From: Labia minor
Lineage: Eukaryota > Arthropoda > Insecta > Dermaptera > Spongiphoridae
Direction: 5' to 3'
Length of the DNA stretch: 64,000 nucleotides
Assembly (NCBI GenBank): GCA_963082975.1
Contig: OY720344.1
Location: 17,843,580-17,907,579 of the forward strand
Position numbers and translations under genes: made by a program. The notes under the pieces were generated by a model. It worked only from the letters and a program-made list of their open reading frames with translations, was not told the DNA's origin and ran no database searches. Every line of letters starts with the position of its first letter. Within the stretch, counting starts at the first letter, position 1. This document shows, in pieces, positions 21,741 through 33,836 of the stretch.

Positions 21741-23030
21741 TAACAACCAAAATGTCTTAATTCTAATTGCCTAATTAAACCTAATAACGTCATTGTCCTT
21801 TTACTTTCACTGAACTCAGATTTATTTTTATCAATAATCTTCTCATGCTCCAAGTCATGAGCCTAAGGGCTTATTACTGAGGCCTACTCTCCCCCTTTTG
21901 ATCCCGTTGATTCTCACCGTGCAGACTAATAACAGAGCGCCCGTTGATTTAATTATCAGAAAATATAAATTAATACCTATTATGTTAGAAGTATATGAAA
22001 ATTTTATTATATACCTTATATTCAAATTAAACAATTTTTAATTAAATATTTATTATTTTTTTTTTTATTTTTCTTCTTGATCTTTAATTTTTTTCCCTGA
22101 AGTTTTTTTTAATATAAAATATTCAAGTATTTACTTTTTTTCTTTACTTCTTTTAGTTATACAAATAAATAAATAATAATTTTTCTTTGAATCGCGTATA
22201 TTTTCTCTCTCCCTCTCTCGCTTTGATTTTATTTATATATTTGTTTTTCAATTTTTTTTTTACTTATTTCTTTTGATTTCCCATAAAAAAGAAGAAATTT
22301 CTTTGAATGTTTTTTTTTAATCTATTTATAAATAATTAAAAATATATATACTATTTTTTGAAAATTAAGAAGAAAGTATATAAATAAACCTATTATATGT
22401 GTACGATATGATTTGTTGGAATTATTTTTTATCTTAAAAATTTGATTTATTCACTGTCAAAATACGAGTAGATAAATATTGTTATTTTTTTATCTAACTA
22501 CTCATTAGGAATTAACGCTACTGTTACAAACACTATTCTTTTATTAAAGTTTTTCTTCTAAAATCATTGCTTTCCAGAGTCACTACTTGACATCCATTTT
22601 CTATTCTCTCCTAATTCCTTCTTATTTTTCATTGCATTATTTTTGATTTTTGTTCCATATAATAACCCCCACCCCTGTAAAAATATCAATCGCTTATTCT
22701 TATTTCTATAAATTCAATCTAAACATATTTCCTGTCCATTTGTATGTTAATTAATTTAACTTGTTATTTAGTGATGCATGGAGTTCAGGTAATTTTTATT
22801 TTAAATATTTTATTATTCCTTTTTTATTTTATTTTTAAATAATTTCAATTCGATTCAGTGAAAAATGTTCTTATTTTTAGTTAAATATCAATAAATAAAT
22901 AAATAATAAAATAAGATTATTTATTCGAAGATAAACATGGAAAATATTATAAACCATTTTATTTTTATAGTGTATTAAATCTTTTGAACTTGAAAAAGAA
23001 AAAAAAAGAAAATATAAAAAAAAGAGATGT
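21700..23030. other. AT-rich spacer with one GC-richer patch
   Basis: (TA)n at about 21712-21737. Positions 21838-21955 are clearly GC-richer than the surroundings (AGGGCTTATTACTGAGGC and so on) but match nothing else here. The rest is AT-rich with no feature. Confidence 0.4.
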
Positions 23031-23078
23031 CTGTCCATCTTTACCTTTGCCTTAGGGTTGTTAATCTGTATGACACGA

Positions 23079-23290
23079 TTAACCACTTGGTTTTTTTTTT
23101 GCCACTCTAGGTATAAATTCGTCTAACAGTTCCTCTAAATGTTCTCTAAAATCTCTCTTCAATTCTCTACATGAAAACGTCAAGTGCATACTCTCTCTTT
23201 TTTTCAAAGAAATTCTTATCACGCTGCTTTTGTGAAAAAACCATCCCATTTCATACTCCATCCCATATATCCTATATCAAAAAAAAGTTT
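23079..23290 (-). other. Short coding-like frame, unidentified
   Basis: A 60-codon frame ending EEMLLDEF-like acidic and basic residues (actual core REHLEELLDEFIPRVAKKK). The composition looks more protein-like than most frames here, but the frame is short, has no paralogue in the window and shows no splice or start context I can defend. It may be an exon relic or chance. Confidence 0.2.
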
Positions 23291-23760
23291 ATTTTTATCT
23301 TAGTACTTTTTACTCTAAATTCAAAATAAAAAAATTCAATTTTACATTAGAGTTTCACTTCATTTGACACTTAAGTTTGGTACAATTGAATTATCAAAAC
23401 AGATAAGAAAGAAGAGAGAAAGAACAAAAAATCAATATTTCTCAAAGAAATGGATTAGCCCTTGTATCTGTATCTATGTTTTTTTCCCATTAGAGGTTAA
23501 AAATTTTAATAAGGACGAAGGCCGCAATTACGACCAATAAGGAGATTTCACCCACTAAAAACACCCCAATTTTTCTACTACTACTACTACTACTACTTTG
23601 GTGCCCTACTCTGGTACTTTACTCTACGTTATCAGCTAATCCTACGACCACCGCCGTAACGGTACTAGATTCAACCTCTGTGTCGTAGATCAGGGTTTTA
23701 TCACTGAGATAACTGGCCACAATTCTTCTGAAATTTCCAATCTACCATGTGCATCGCGTA

Positions 23761-24678
23761 GGGGAGAGTGGTGATACTTGATCCCCACTTTGGTTTTTTT
23801 CATATATTTCGGGCTATATTCGTGAATTTGAAATTCTGTTTGAACGAGTTGATGACATGGTTCCTTACATTCCACTTGGCACCAGGTTTGTAACCAATAA
23901 CTTTCACGATTAAGAAAAAAGTGATGTTTATTGTAATGTACTCCCAAGGATCAAGTATCCCTCATATGAGGGATACTTGATCCCTTGGAGTAGGATACTT
24001 GTTCCCGGGGATTTGTACCCGTTGCGGGGACTGCCACTTATAAGTGGGGCGGACGCTAGCCGCTCATAGTGTGATAATATATATTTTCCCTTGTGTCACT
24101 TAAAATTACTTATTTTAAACGATAACTAATATATATCCCTCATATAAGTGGCAACGGGTATAAATACCCGCCCCGCTCATAGTGTGTTAATATATAAATA
24201 ATACAACAATAATAATTATCAAAATTGCCTTCTTAAAAGGAGAATCTCGTGGTGGGTGATACTTGATCCCAGGATCAAGTATCACTTAACGCTAAGGGAT
24301 CAACTATCCCCCGCTTAACATAAAAAATTAATAAATTGGAAAATGTCAAAAAAGTCGGTCTGTACGAAAAAGCTATGTCATTTTAAATAGCCAATAAAAG
24401 GTGCAATTTAAATGTATCAACCAATTCTTTACAACATATAACACAAGAAAATAATATGACTTACCGTTAAGTTGAAAAAAAACTTTGAGGTAGCAGTTAA
24501 AAGAATATATATATTATTGGTCTATGTCATCAACTCAAGCGGCTACCATTACACGGATTCTATAAAAAAACAACACTACCACCCAGTGATGCCAACAAAA
24601 CGGCGACAAAACGTTCTAAGACGGGAAATTTCAATGGGGATCAAGTATTACCCAGGATCAAGTATCACCACTCTCCCC
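23761..24678. mobile_element. TA-flanked palindrome-rich DNA element
   Basis: The first 24 bases (GGGGAGAGTGGTGATACTTG plus ATCC) are repeated as an exact complement at the right end (24655-24678). TA flanks both sides (23759-23760, 24679-24680), as expected for Tc1/mariner/pogo-type insertion. The core of the terminal repeat, GATACTTGATCC, recurs about nine times inside in both orientations, forming a perfect 36-bp palindrome (23948-23983) and a 30-bp one (24256-24285). A second internal repeat (around CCGCTCATAGTGTG) occurs at about 24058 and 24174. No transposase frame was recognised, so it is probably non-autonomous. Confidence 0.8.
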
Positions 24679-24984
24679 TATATATTTCCATTGTGCGGAG
24701 TTAAAGGTCACCACCACACACTTTGACAATTTGTCTTCTATAGCCCAAAGTGCAGCATCTACTACTACCTTAATAGCCTTGATGATGTTAGACTAACATG
24801 TATGACTCTTTTTCTGAGTCTTTTAAGTATCTCTAAGATGAAGAAAAATAATAATACTACTTCTATAATCAACAAGTGTGTCAATGAATATTGATATTAT
24901 AAAAGGATATCCTTACAAATATATTGATTGATTTAAGATGTCAAAGTAGACAGAATAATATGTAATAATAATCTTCTCTATTAT

Positions 24985-25130
24985 TAGATCAATGACGCGG
25001 TGGGTAGACAATGTAAAGAGGGAGGTGGATGTAGCTGAAGATGGAATGTTTGGAGAAGTGTGGTTGCTGCAACCACAAAAAGTTTCGATTTCTTAACAAC
25101 CAGACAGATATCTAAATTATTGACTATAAT
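24985..25130 (+). pseudogene. LINE family I 3' end, plus-strand copy
   Basis: Reads RWVDNVKREVD and, after a frame shift, WRSVVAATTKSFDFL, matching TRWVDNVGRDL and WRNVVAAAKNFRV of the 1.1-kb copy. It ends close to a CAGATATC-type tail. About 45 codons. Confidence 0.75.
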
Positions 25131-25204
25131 AATTATATATAGTATAACTTTATATATGTATTTATCCACTTAGATATTTTTAACTATTAATAAAAACATT
25201 AACC

Positions 25205-25290
25205 GCTGTTAAACTTTTCGACGAACATAATTAAATGTTGAGTGGAGGAGAAAGAGATCAAGACAATCCTTATGGATCATAAGAATTATT
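25205..25290. repeat. Repeat R1, copy 1
   Basis: About 85 bp (CGACGAACATAATTAAA, GTTGAGTGGAGGAGAAAG, TATGGATCATAAGAA) repeated in the same orientation at 27231-27322 with small indels. No match to the other families. Confidence 0.8.
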
Positions 25291-25299
25291 ATCAGATAT

Positions 25300-26400
25300 A
25301 CGAAAATGTTTTTAAAATAAATTACAATGATAAATTTTACAATAAATAGATAGAATAACAAAACAGAGTTTTTTTTTAATTTTCTCCGTTACAATTTTCA
25401 AAATAATAAATGCAAGTAGTCATTTACAATATGATATGCAAAATTTTATTGCAATCTGTTATATTGTATCTATAGAATTCTGTATAAAAAATCTACTACG
25501 ATTCTTATATGTCTAATACATATGGATAATTTATTAATTTCTCTCTAAATTAGATATAAATATAAAAATTTTTTATAAAATAACGTTTTTCCAATGGACT
25601 AAAAAGAATAAAATAATTTTTCTATAAGCCTGACAAAGTTTATGGATGAATTGCTTCATATACAACGAAAAACGTTGGGCGCATTTAGTTTTATTTATTC
25701 ATATGAAAAATCAAGTCAAATTTTTATAATAATAAAAATTTTATTAAACACATAAACTGACAAATTTTTTATTTTTCACTGTGATACACTTATATCAAAG
25801 TATGTATCAAAATTTAAAAGAATTTTTATTAAATGTACATATTATCAATCAAATCCAAAATGGTTGATTATATTAGAAGAAATAGTTTTACTTGTTAATG
25901 AAGTGTTTTAGTGTGGTATGTATGTATATATGTGAATAATAGCTCTATAAAGGTTAATTTTTTTTTCCCTCGGGGACATATATAAAAAAGGACCTTTTCT
26001 CTATGCCATTCGAGAGGAAAACTCCCCCTACTTCATCGACGCTAGTGCTGATTAATAAGAATTATTAATTTCAATACTATAAAATATTCTTAGTTACATT
26101 CAAAATGAAAATCGATCCTGAAATCAATATTTATGCTTCAGAATCCGTTGAAAAAAAATTTCTCGGAGCAATTCAAAAGGAGTTAGTTACTAAAAGTAAT
26201 TAATCGCTAATTAACTAATTATAATTCAATTATATTTCTTCTATTCCTTCTAGGGATCGATTGAAATATCTATAAAAATTTTCAAAAGTATCTCAATTTA
26301 AAGATGATGAAAAATCGATTTCAATTTGTCAAAAGAGCGAAAAGACAAAGAGACTGACAGACAGACAGACACCAACTGAACTTGAGAAAAACTTTATAAA
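25300..26400. other. AT-rich spacer with possible HINE-like remnant
   Basis: No gene. At 26300-26400 a GACA microsatellite (26359-26372) follows a CGATTT-containing stretch. This recalls the core of the F1-F3 elements, but the ends were not found. Confidence 0.35.
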
Positions 26401-26407
26401 AACGTTA

Positions 26408-26682
26408 AAAAAAACCTCTGACTTTTGTACGTCCTACGCAAGAACAACGCCTATCAATTTGGTTATATTAATTAAGTGTCCTGTGATCAATAGAACGGGT
26501 CCTATCAACCTTTACCTTGATTTTCTTGATCTGAGGCACTATCAAATAGCCCAATGTTGATCCCGGAAGCTGAGTTGACCCCGTCCTATAAACCCCAGCT
26601 AGAGAAATTCCCTTACCAGGCCCCGGACTTAAACCCGGGTCGACGATAATGAGCTAACCTCTCACCCTGTGGCGCCTTAGTT
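26408..26682 (-). repeat. SINE-like repeat S, copy 2
   Basis: The clearest copy. On the minus strand it starts GGCGCCACAGGGTGAGAGG, has a T-arm-like CCCGGGTTTAAGTCCGGGG (B-box fit) and runs about 200 bases to GTCAGAGG followed by a T-run. Same orientation and length as copies at 5.04 and 41.76 kb. Confidence 0.7.
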
Positions 26683-26699
26683 ATAAACATATATTATTG

Positions 26700-27230
26700 T
26701 AAATGAATTGATACTAATATAAGACGAAAGGCCAAAATACATATTAATTAATTTATAACTTTTACAAAAAATTAAAAAACAGGGAAAAATTTATACAATT
26801 TATTGAAAAATTTATTTGAAAAGCTAACAACGCGACAAATTATCTGTTACCTAGAAAATCTTTATATATTTTTTTATTATTCATTTTAATTTTTTTATTA
26901 TTGTTCTAATCATAAATAAAATGAATAAAGTTATCATCGTTATAAAGTAATTGATATTTGCATCAGACATGTTTGATTTATCGATAGTTTATCATTTTAT
27001 GAATGGTTTAATCATTAAAAGGGATAGCGATGCTAGTAGTTATATTCAATATCGAAGAGAGAGAGAGAGATGTATAAATATAGGTATTTGATGACCTTCA
27101 TTGAGTTCAAAGCGTTTTCTCCTTATTTTAATGATTAATCAACCTCATTCTCCCTCCTCTCCTTCCCCGTTACTACTACATTCTATTTGAATTGAAAGAC
27201 ATTTCGATTGCAATATTGAAAACGACCCGC
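26700..27230. other. AT-rich spacer
   Basis: Nothing recognised; a short GA run at 27057-27069. Confidence 0.4.
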
Positions 27231-27322
27231 AGTTAAATTAACTTCTCGACGAACATAATTAAAATAATGTTGAGTGGAGGAGAAAGAGATCAAGACGTCA
27301 ATCCTTATGGATCATAAGAAAT
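27231..27322. repeat. Repeat R1, copy 2
   Basis: Second copy of the 25.2-kb repeat, with short insertions (ATAA, GT). See that entry. Confidence 0.8.
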
Positions 27323-27585
27323 ATTATATATATATATAATACGAGTAAATCATCATTTTAATTACAAGGGATAAGGAGATGGCGTAACCAATTGTTTAAT
27401 CAATAAGAACGATTTTAGTAATAAATGGATGAGCATCTAAATTACGTTACATATCGTATATCATCCATATATTTATAGTGTAGTTATCTATGAAAATGTT
27501 GGTGAAAATTTGAAATAATTTACAATCTAATTCCGGATTCTTTGTTGAAACAAAACAAAAAATAGAATAGAAATAGAATTTTATA

Positions 27586-28122
27586 CGAGGACAGATCAAT
27601 AAGTCCGTGAATTTTTGAATAAAACAGGTTTTTGGATAAAAAATTATTTTTTTATTGTTCAACGTAGTCTCCTTTGAGCTCTATACACTTCGTCCAACGT
27701 TTCTTCAATTTTTTTATCCCTTCCAAAAAATAAGAATTGTCTAGGACATCAAAACAGGTATTTGTTTGTGAGATGATGTTATCGTTGGAGTCAAATCTCT
27801 TTCCGCAGAGCTATTTCTTCAGGTTTGGAAACAAAAAATAGTCCCTCGGGGCTAAATTCGGAGAATAGGGCGGATGAGAGAGCAATTCGTATCCCAATTC
27901 ATGGATTTTCATGAAAATTCACTTTTTTCCATTTTATTATCAAATCACAAGATAGTCTGTTTATAATCTATGTCAAACAAAAACAATACATACACAATAA
28001 AAGACCCAGTTTGTTTAAATTTCGACAGAAGTCAACTGATAGTTGCCTGCTGACAAGAGCAGTGTTACCATTTCATTTAAAAGACGGAATATTCAAAAAG
28101 TCATGGACTTAACCTGCCCTAA
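27586..28122 (-). mobile_element. Mariner MITE family M3, copy d
   Basis: TA-flanked. Left end CGAGGACAGATCAATAAGTC; the complement of the right end reads AGGGCAGGTTAAGTCC. About 540 bp. The minus strand goes from 5' untranslated sequence and the start MEKSEF straight into the C-terminal quarter of the transposase. Copies at 54.29 and 62.06 kb share the same junction. Confidence 0.8.
27652..27905 (-). pseudogene. Mariner C-terminal transposase fragment
   Basis: A nearly open frame of about 85 codons: YSPNLAPRDYFLFPNLKK, then one stop, then LCGKRFDSNDNIISQTN and, at the end, RWTKCIELKGDYVEQ followed by a stop. The D in PRDYF corresponds to the third catalytic Asp and is kept. The first two are deleted. 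The C-terminal KRWxKCI...GDYVE signature is typical of mariners. Confidence 0.8.
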
Positions 28123-28135
28123 TATTTCTATTTTC

Positions 28136-29390
28136 TAAAATATTATTCTTTAATTTTTTTATTATAACAAAAATGTTCATTCGTTAAAAATTATTTATAT
28201 GAAAACTCCTATAAAAATCATAAAATTTATTTTTAAAACAAAACAAATATATTCTATAGATATTTGGAATATACAATATATATGTAAGGATAATTGCCTC
28301 CCAATGCAGAATAGTATTTAATATAAGTTTTTTTAATACATAAATTTTAAATTTTTTTTATAAAATAAAACCAAAATGTATCGACAAGTGATCTGTAAAT
28401 TCCGCGCGGTTAATTTTTATTATACAATATTTATACCTATATATACTTTAGTAGGATAAAATACTAAATATTCAAAAATGATTTAATTTATTTTTTTATA
28501 ATTTTTTCTTTATCCCCTCATCTTCAGTTGATTATAGAAAAATGTCATTTTTTTTTATTTTTATAATAAAATACCATTCATTCTTTTCTTCTTAGTTTAT
28601 AACTTTTTGATAATATTACCTTCAAACAGTATCCCTATTTCTCTCCCCTTCTTCACTCTTTCTCTTTCCCTCTCTCTCTCTCTCTCCCTCTTTACACCGT
28701 CAAAATATTTTCGTTATGATCAACCCATCCATTGAGTCTTGTGTATGATCCCCTTGTGTGTGGTTCTTCACTCTTGTTAATCAATAATTCCGCTGGTCCT
28801 CATTCCACCCACCATATCACCGGAGCTCTTTCACCCACACCTCACATCTACACTTGCAGCTCTCTTCCCACCTTACCCTTCAAATACACCAACCAACCAT
28901 CCAAAGAGAGATCCATCATTTTTCATTAAATCTCCTTCAACAAAAATGTCTCTTTTAATGAAAATGTCATGATATATTATTATTTACTAACAGAGAGGAA
29001 GAGAGAGAGGTGAATAAGGGCATTCCTTCCATCTTTTAAATATATATATATTTATTAAAGTAAAAAAAAAAAATCTCCAATATTTTTTTATTAAATTTCC
29101 TCTTGAAATATTTTCTTTTATTTAAATATATTTATAATACAATAGAAATAAATATATGTATATAAATATACGTATATATAAATATATATATATATATATG
29201 TGATAGATATTATATGATGAGTTAAGGAAAATGTTTCTTATTTTATTTAAGATGAAAAATTCTATGGTATTATCAACCTTAATTATTTTATTCATTTATT
29301 TAATTTTTTTTCGTTTACTTGTAGAAATAGGCATTATTATTTGAACCAATTCTGCATTACATGCAACATTGAATTTAATAAACATTCTTC
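28136..29390. other. AT-rich spacer with pyrimidine tract
   Basis: CT-rich at 28634-28692, followed by GC-richer sequence to 28930 that carries a 65-codon frame of no recognised type. TA run at about 29175-29200. Confidence 0.4.
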
Positions 29391-29397
29391 TTTTTTT

Positions 29398-30028
29398 ACC
29401 GACCGACGATAGTAAGGGAGGTATTGTTTTCACACCAAATTTCACATGTGGAGATTTTTACATATCTCCACGAATCATGCATTTTCTAAACAGAAAAAAG
29501 TATTTTTAGCATGATGTCTGTCCGTCCGTCTGTCCGTCCGTCCGTATAGATGTGTACAGCCTGAACGGCTCAACCGATTTTGATGAAATTTGGTATATTT
29601 ACTTAATGCATCAGTGGGATGAATTGATCAACTTTTGGTGCAAATCCGTCAACCGGAAGTGGTAGTATTAGCGATCGACGATAGGAAGGGAAGGGTTATT
29701 TTCACACCAAATTTCACATGAGGAGATTTTTTTATATATCACCACGAATCATGCACTTTGTATTGGTTTTATCCTCGGGAAAATCATATTTATTAGTTTT
29801 TTCTTGATTTAAAATTATATGACGTCATCCAGCCATTCATGACGTCACAGCCTGGTCTTACATATACATTACAAATAAAATAAAATTAAAAATATTTATG
29901 TTATGTCCATATCTGTTTTTTTATTACATTAATAGATATATTAAAATTATTTGAAATTGTTTCTGTAGCTGGAAATTAATTTACTTCAAACCGTCGGTCG
30001 ATTCGGACCTGGCCACAGGTCAACTTAT
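29398..30028 (+). mobile_element. F1 HINE-like element, copy b (complete)
   Basis: Seven Ts, then ACCGACCGACGATAG. Anchor ATGTCTG into (GTCC/GTCT)n at 29515-29545, CTCAACCGATTTTGATGAAA, GGTATATTTACTTAATGCAT, CCGGAAGTGG, TGACGTCA at 29820 and 29840, inverse repeat CCGTCGGTCG, hairpin GACCTGGCCACAGGTC and end CAACTTAT. About 631 bp, a useful reference for the family. Confidence 0.85.
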
Positions 30029-30039
30029 TTAGTTTTACC

Positions 30040-30290
30040 ATAAATTTGTATTTTTGAGATATTAAACTACTCTAAGGATTTTTTTGAAATTCACACCATA
30101 GATGATTTTTATAAAGAAAAATGTCTTGGTTTCAGTCTCGGCAAAAATCATCATTGTTAGTTTTAACTTTATTTAAAATAGTAAATTTAAATGAAGTTAG
30201 CAACTACGTCAGACAGTGCTTCCTTAAATACAAAATATTATAAATATAAATAAAATCAAATTACGAAATATATATTATATACTGATATTC
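30040..30290 (+). repeat. F4 repeat, partial copy c
   Basis: Matches 10975-11240 and 1-210 with more changes (GGTTTCAGTCTCGGCAAAAA, CAGTGCTTCCTTAAATAC). It directly follows F1 copy b. Confidence 0.65.
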
Positions 30291-30593
30291 TTGTATTAAT
30301 ATTCGTTGAATAGTTTTAAAAGAAAAAATAATTTTAATTTTATGAAAATCAATATATTCATGTTTTTATAATCAATTACACTTAATACTTTAAGACTTTG
30401 TAAAATTCTATTCCAAGGTAGAATGTTAAGAGGATTTATTTTTTGATGTAAGAACTTTTTCAATTGAGTAACATAATAAAATTGTCAATTATATTTGAAA
30501 AAAAAACAAGAATTTTTTCTTTTTCTTAAAATATTTATTTACTTCATTTATATTATGAGAATGTTTAAAAGCTATATATATATAATCTAATCT

Positions 30594-31010
30594 TATTATG
30601 CTAGCTAAAATTGTATGTATATATATATATTGTAAATGGATTCTCAGAAACTGCTCGATCGATTTTTTTGAAATTCACATTATAGATATTATTTATTATG
30701 AAAAATCGAGTTTTATTTATCATATCCCTGGGAAAAATCATCTTCATTAATTTTTTTTTAATTTAAATAGATATGACCTCACAAATGATGTCACAGTCAC
30801 CGCTTCTTATATTTTATTTATATTCTAAATAAAATAAAATTAAAAATATTTGTTATATCCATATTTGTTTTTTTATTGCATTAATAGATACATTTAAATT
30901 ATTTGAAATTGTTTTACAACTTTTAGAAGATTTATCTTTATTCAATATAGGAGAATTAAATGACGTCATCAATTTCGTCATACAGCCACTCCGTAAATAT
31001 AAAATATTAT
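30594..31010 (+). repeat. F4/F1 hybrid repeat, copy d
   Basis: Starts TTATGCTAGCTAAAATTG like F4 and carries CTGCTCGATCGATTTTTTTG. After about 30780 it matches the 3' half of F1 (GATGTCACAGTCACC, AAATATTTGTTATATCC, ATTGCATTAATAGATA). Families F4 and F1 therefore share a 3' module. Confidence 0.6.
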
Positions 31011-31013
31011 ATA

Positions 31014-31307
31014 CTAGCTGTTCAGTCCGCCTTGGGCGTTCTTCACATCTAGACGGGGGGCTCTGCCCTCTATACCATATTTGGTTGGAAGTTTATATGT
31101 AAAAGTTTTTTCATCCATTTTGTTTCAATCAGTATATCACATAAACCATTTATTTGTTTTTGTGTTCTTGCTTTAATATATTTTAATTTAATCAGTAAAT
31201 TAATTATATATTATTAGTGTAAATGTTATATCTATCTATCTCTGTGCTCTACGGTAGTCGATAGTTCTTGACCGCAACATCAACATTTCTCAAAGTGTCC
31301 CTTCATA
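31014..31307 (-). repeat. Composite head C3 and LINE I 3' end
   Basis: A degraded copy of the hairpin head (ACTAGCTGTTCAGTCCGCC, GACGGGGGGCTCTGCC), about 150 bp shared with 55.93-56.08 kb, then an antisense LINE I end with a clear TATC tail (31231-31245). The LINE is interrupted by later insertions and resumes at 32.44 kb. Confidence 0.6.
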
Positions 31308-31754
31308 AATTGTGAATCCACCCATAACCATATCTTACTTGAAAATGATAATCCAATTATGAGATCAAAATTAAAATTATTTATTCATATAATCTTGAAT
31401 GTTTTCAGTGCTTTATAAATCATTTAAAAAGGCTAATATTAGAAAAATCAAATTAAAAATATAATAAACTATAAATATAAATATAACATAAAAAATAAAA
31501 ACATAAACATTCTTTGAATGACAACATGTAGATATCAAATTTTAAAAAATTAATTTCTGAGATATGCAAGAATATTGTGATGTAATTTCATCGAAATCGG
31601 TTCAGCCAATTTTGAGCCTATAACGTCAAAATTTCCCAACAGAAAGACTGGCGATTCGGTGAATCAGGTATTAATATTATCAGCCAAACCCATTTGTAAC
31701 AAATAATTAAAAAATTGTAAAATTTTTAAAGTAATTTTAATTTAAAATAATAAA

Positions 31755-32400
31755 GTAAGGGCAATATTTCCGTAATGATTCCTGGAAATAATTGGCACGT
31801 GTAGAACCTGCCTACGTTTAGAACCTGAAACGGACATTAGTGGCAACTTAAGGTTCTGAATTGAATTTTTTTATAATTTTAAGATTAAACGCCATCAAAT
31901 GAATATTTCTCTAAGTTACATTTAATTTTATACGTACACAAACCTGAAGCGGACAGCAAGTGTCCGCTTCAGGAAAGCCATATAAATTTGAAACCTAAAG
32001 CGAACACCACGTTAAATTTATCAACAACAAGTCACTCTGTCAATAACACTTTATAATTTGCTTCTTTATTCTATAAATGTCAGTTTAAACTAATAATATA
32101 GATTTAAAAACATAATACGAACATATAAAAGCTTAATTACAATGACCACTAACCTTAAAAATTTGCTAAGAATTCACAAAAAATATGTGGAAGATGAATA
32201 TGCAATTTTTCGTTTCTCCATAAAATTGTCAATTTGTTCAGTGAAGCCAACTTGACCACTCCAATATGTTTTTGAAAGAGTAAATTATTCGAAATATTAG
32301 ACGGAATGGAGAGAAATTTAAAATAACTTTTATTTTAAGTAAAAATTTTCCATTTGTGTCCGCCTTAAGTCCCTGTCCGCTATAGGTGCCACTACCTTAT
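31755..32400. mobile_element. Palindrome-rich insertion P1 (GCGGACA repeats)
   Basis: About 645 bp that split a repeat whose flanks (ending about 31750 and resuming about 32401) lie side by side at 57.40-57.48 kb. The ends are weakly inverted (TAAGG...TGGC). Inside, CCTGAAGCGGACA (31943-31955) is followed after five bases by its exact complement. Further GCGGACA-type motifs occur at about 31830, 31990, 32358 and 32374. No transposase was seen. Confidence 0.65.
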
Positions 32401-32439
32401 ATAAAAATAAATTGTATAAATTTGTTAAAGGGTCGGGCC

Positions 32440-32620
32440 TTTCTTACATTGCCCACCCACCGGGTCCTTGATCTTCCAAGCGGACGTTTCCCATTCAGTC
32501 TCCCTACACAAATATACCCTTCGCCATTCTTTCCTCTCCCATTCTAGCCACGTGTCCTCCCCATCGCTGCCTTCTGGATTTTATAATCCTAACTATGTCT
32601 GGAGATGCTTAGAGGTCAGA
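32440..32620 (-). pseudogene. LINE family I fragment, continuation of C3
   Basis: Antisense LINE I sequence coding for the GRPRTRWVDN and HVARM region. Relative to the consensus it follows on from the piece ending at 31307 with about 60 bp lost, so both belong to one copy split by inserted DNA. Confidence 0.7.
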
Positions 32621-32629
32621 TTTTAAAAT

Positions 32630-33590
32630 TTTGTGTTAAAATTAATTTTGTTTTTCTTTTATTTTCACCATTCAGTCGCCAAAGGGTTATAGATAAATGG
32701 AAAAGTAATGATTTTATTTTTAACATTTTAGATTGAATAAAATTGTAATCGTTATCAAAATAAATAAAAAGTAATAAGAACTACTTAAATCTTAAAAGTT
32801 TTTTTTCTTGTTTGTTTGTTTGATCTATGAAGTATAAATATAAAGAAATGATTTCTTACTTTTCCTACCTTCTCCAGTTTTAATTTCTTAAATGGGTACC
32901 ACCGCTTTTCTAAAACTTGAATAAAGACAATAAGTCAAAAAAAGAGTGTGAGAGTGAAAAGCGAAGACGATAAACGATGTTAGAGGTGTTTAAAGGAAAG
33001 TTTTTGAAACTAATTTATTGGTCTTGGAAATTTTAAGAGGCTTGTAAAATAATGGAGGGTAGCTATAATAATTCATCTCTTTCTTTTTAATTCCCCCCAC
33101 CCTTTTTAAATTAGGAATTTGTTGAAAAGCTAAAATGATAAATACAATAGCTATAATAATAATAATAAGCAGAAGGAAAAGTAGAAGAATTTTGTAAATT
33201 ATAAATATTTTTGCAGTTTTTCTAAAAAAAAAACAATTGAGAAAAGATAAATCGATCAAAAATATAATATAAAATTAAATATCAGAGGGAATTAGGAATA
33301 GGAATTTAATAGATGGACGTGCCTCAGAAAATAAACAATTGAAAGAATATTTAGGTTTAGTCTCATCCACATGATTTAATTTTAAATACAATTTATTGTT
33401 ATAATTTTATTTCTCAATACTCTGGGATTTTTTTTAAAAATCTATAATGAATAAAGATTTGTTTTAAATATAGAAGTGAGATTGAAGGATAATTGATTTT
33501 ATAGCCACGAAAAAAATTTCCTAATACTTGAAATTTTTTGGTTCTAAAAAAAATCAATTTGTCTCTAAAAAAAAAGCTCCACCGTTATTT
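32630..33590. other. AT-rich spacer
   Basis: No gene. The 89-codon frame at 32990-33259 is low-complexity. Confidence 0.4.
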
Positions 33591-33595
33591 AGACA

Positions 33596-33676
33596 CCCTA
33601 ATTAAGGGAGCCGCGGAAAAAATCCGATGTATTATGGGAGCCGTGTACCGAAAAAGTTTGGGAACCTCTGGATTAT
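33596..33676. repeat. Possible hAT-like end fragment
   Basis: Complement reads AGAGGTTCCCAAACTTTTTC, typical of hAT-type MITE ends. GGGAGCCG occurs twice inside. No partner end or target duplication found. Confidence 0.35.
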
Positions 33677-33836
33677 AGTAAAGAATAAATAATAAAAATT
33701 ATGAAATAGTAACATATCCAACTATATACGATATAAAATACTCAAATTAAAATTATCTTGATATAATCTCAGAAAAAATTAAATTTTAATCCATCCATTT
33801 TACTTGTATAGATACATAAAAAATGATTATAAATTA

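Noticed and set aside
28732..28929. 65-codon ORF in a GC-richer patch
   Set aside because: Ser/Pro/Thr-rich low-complexity frame, without start context, paralogue or domain.
29391..29397. T-runs before F1-F3 heads as Pol III terminators
   Set aside because: They are part of the insertion target or 5' end. The empty site at 293-299 shows the T-run existed before insertion.
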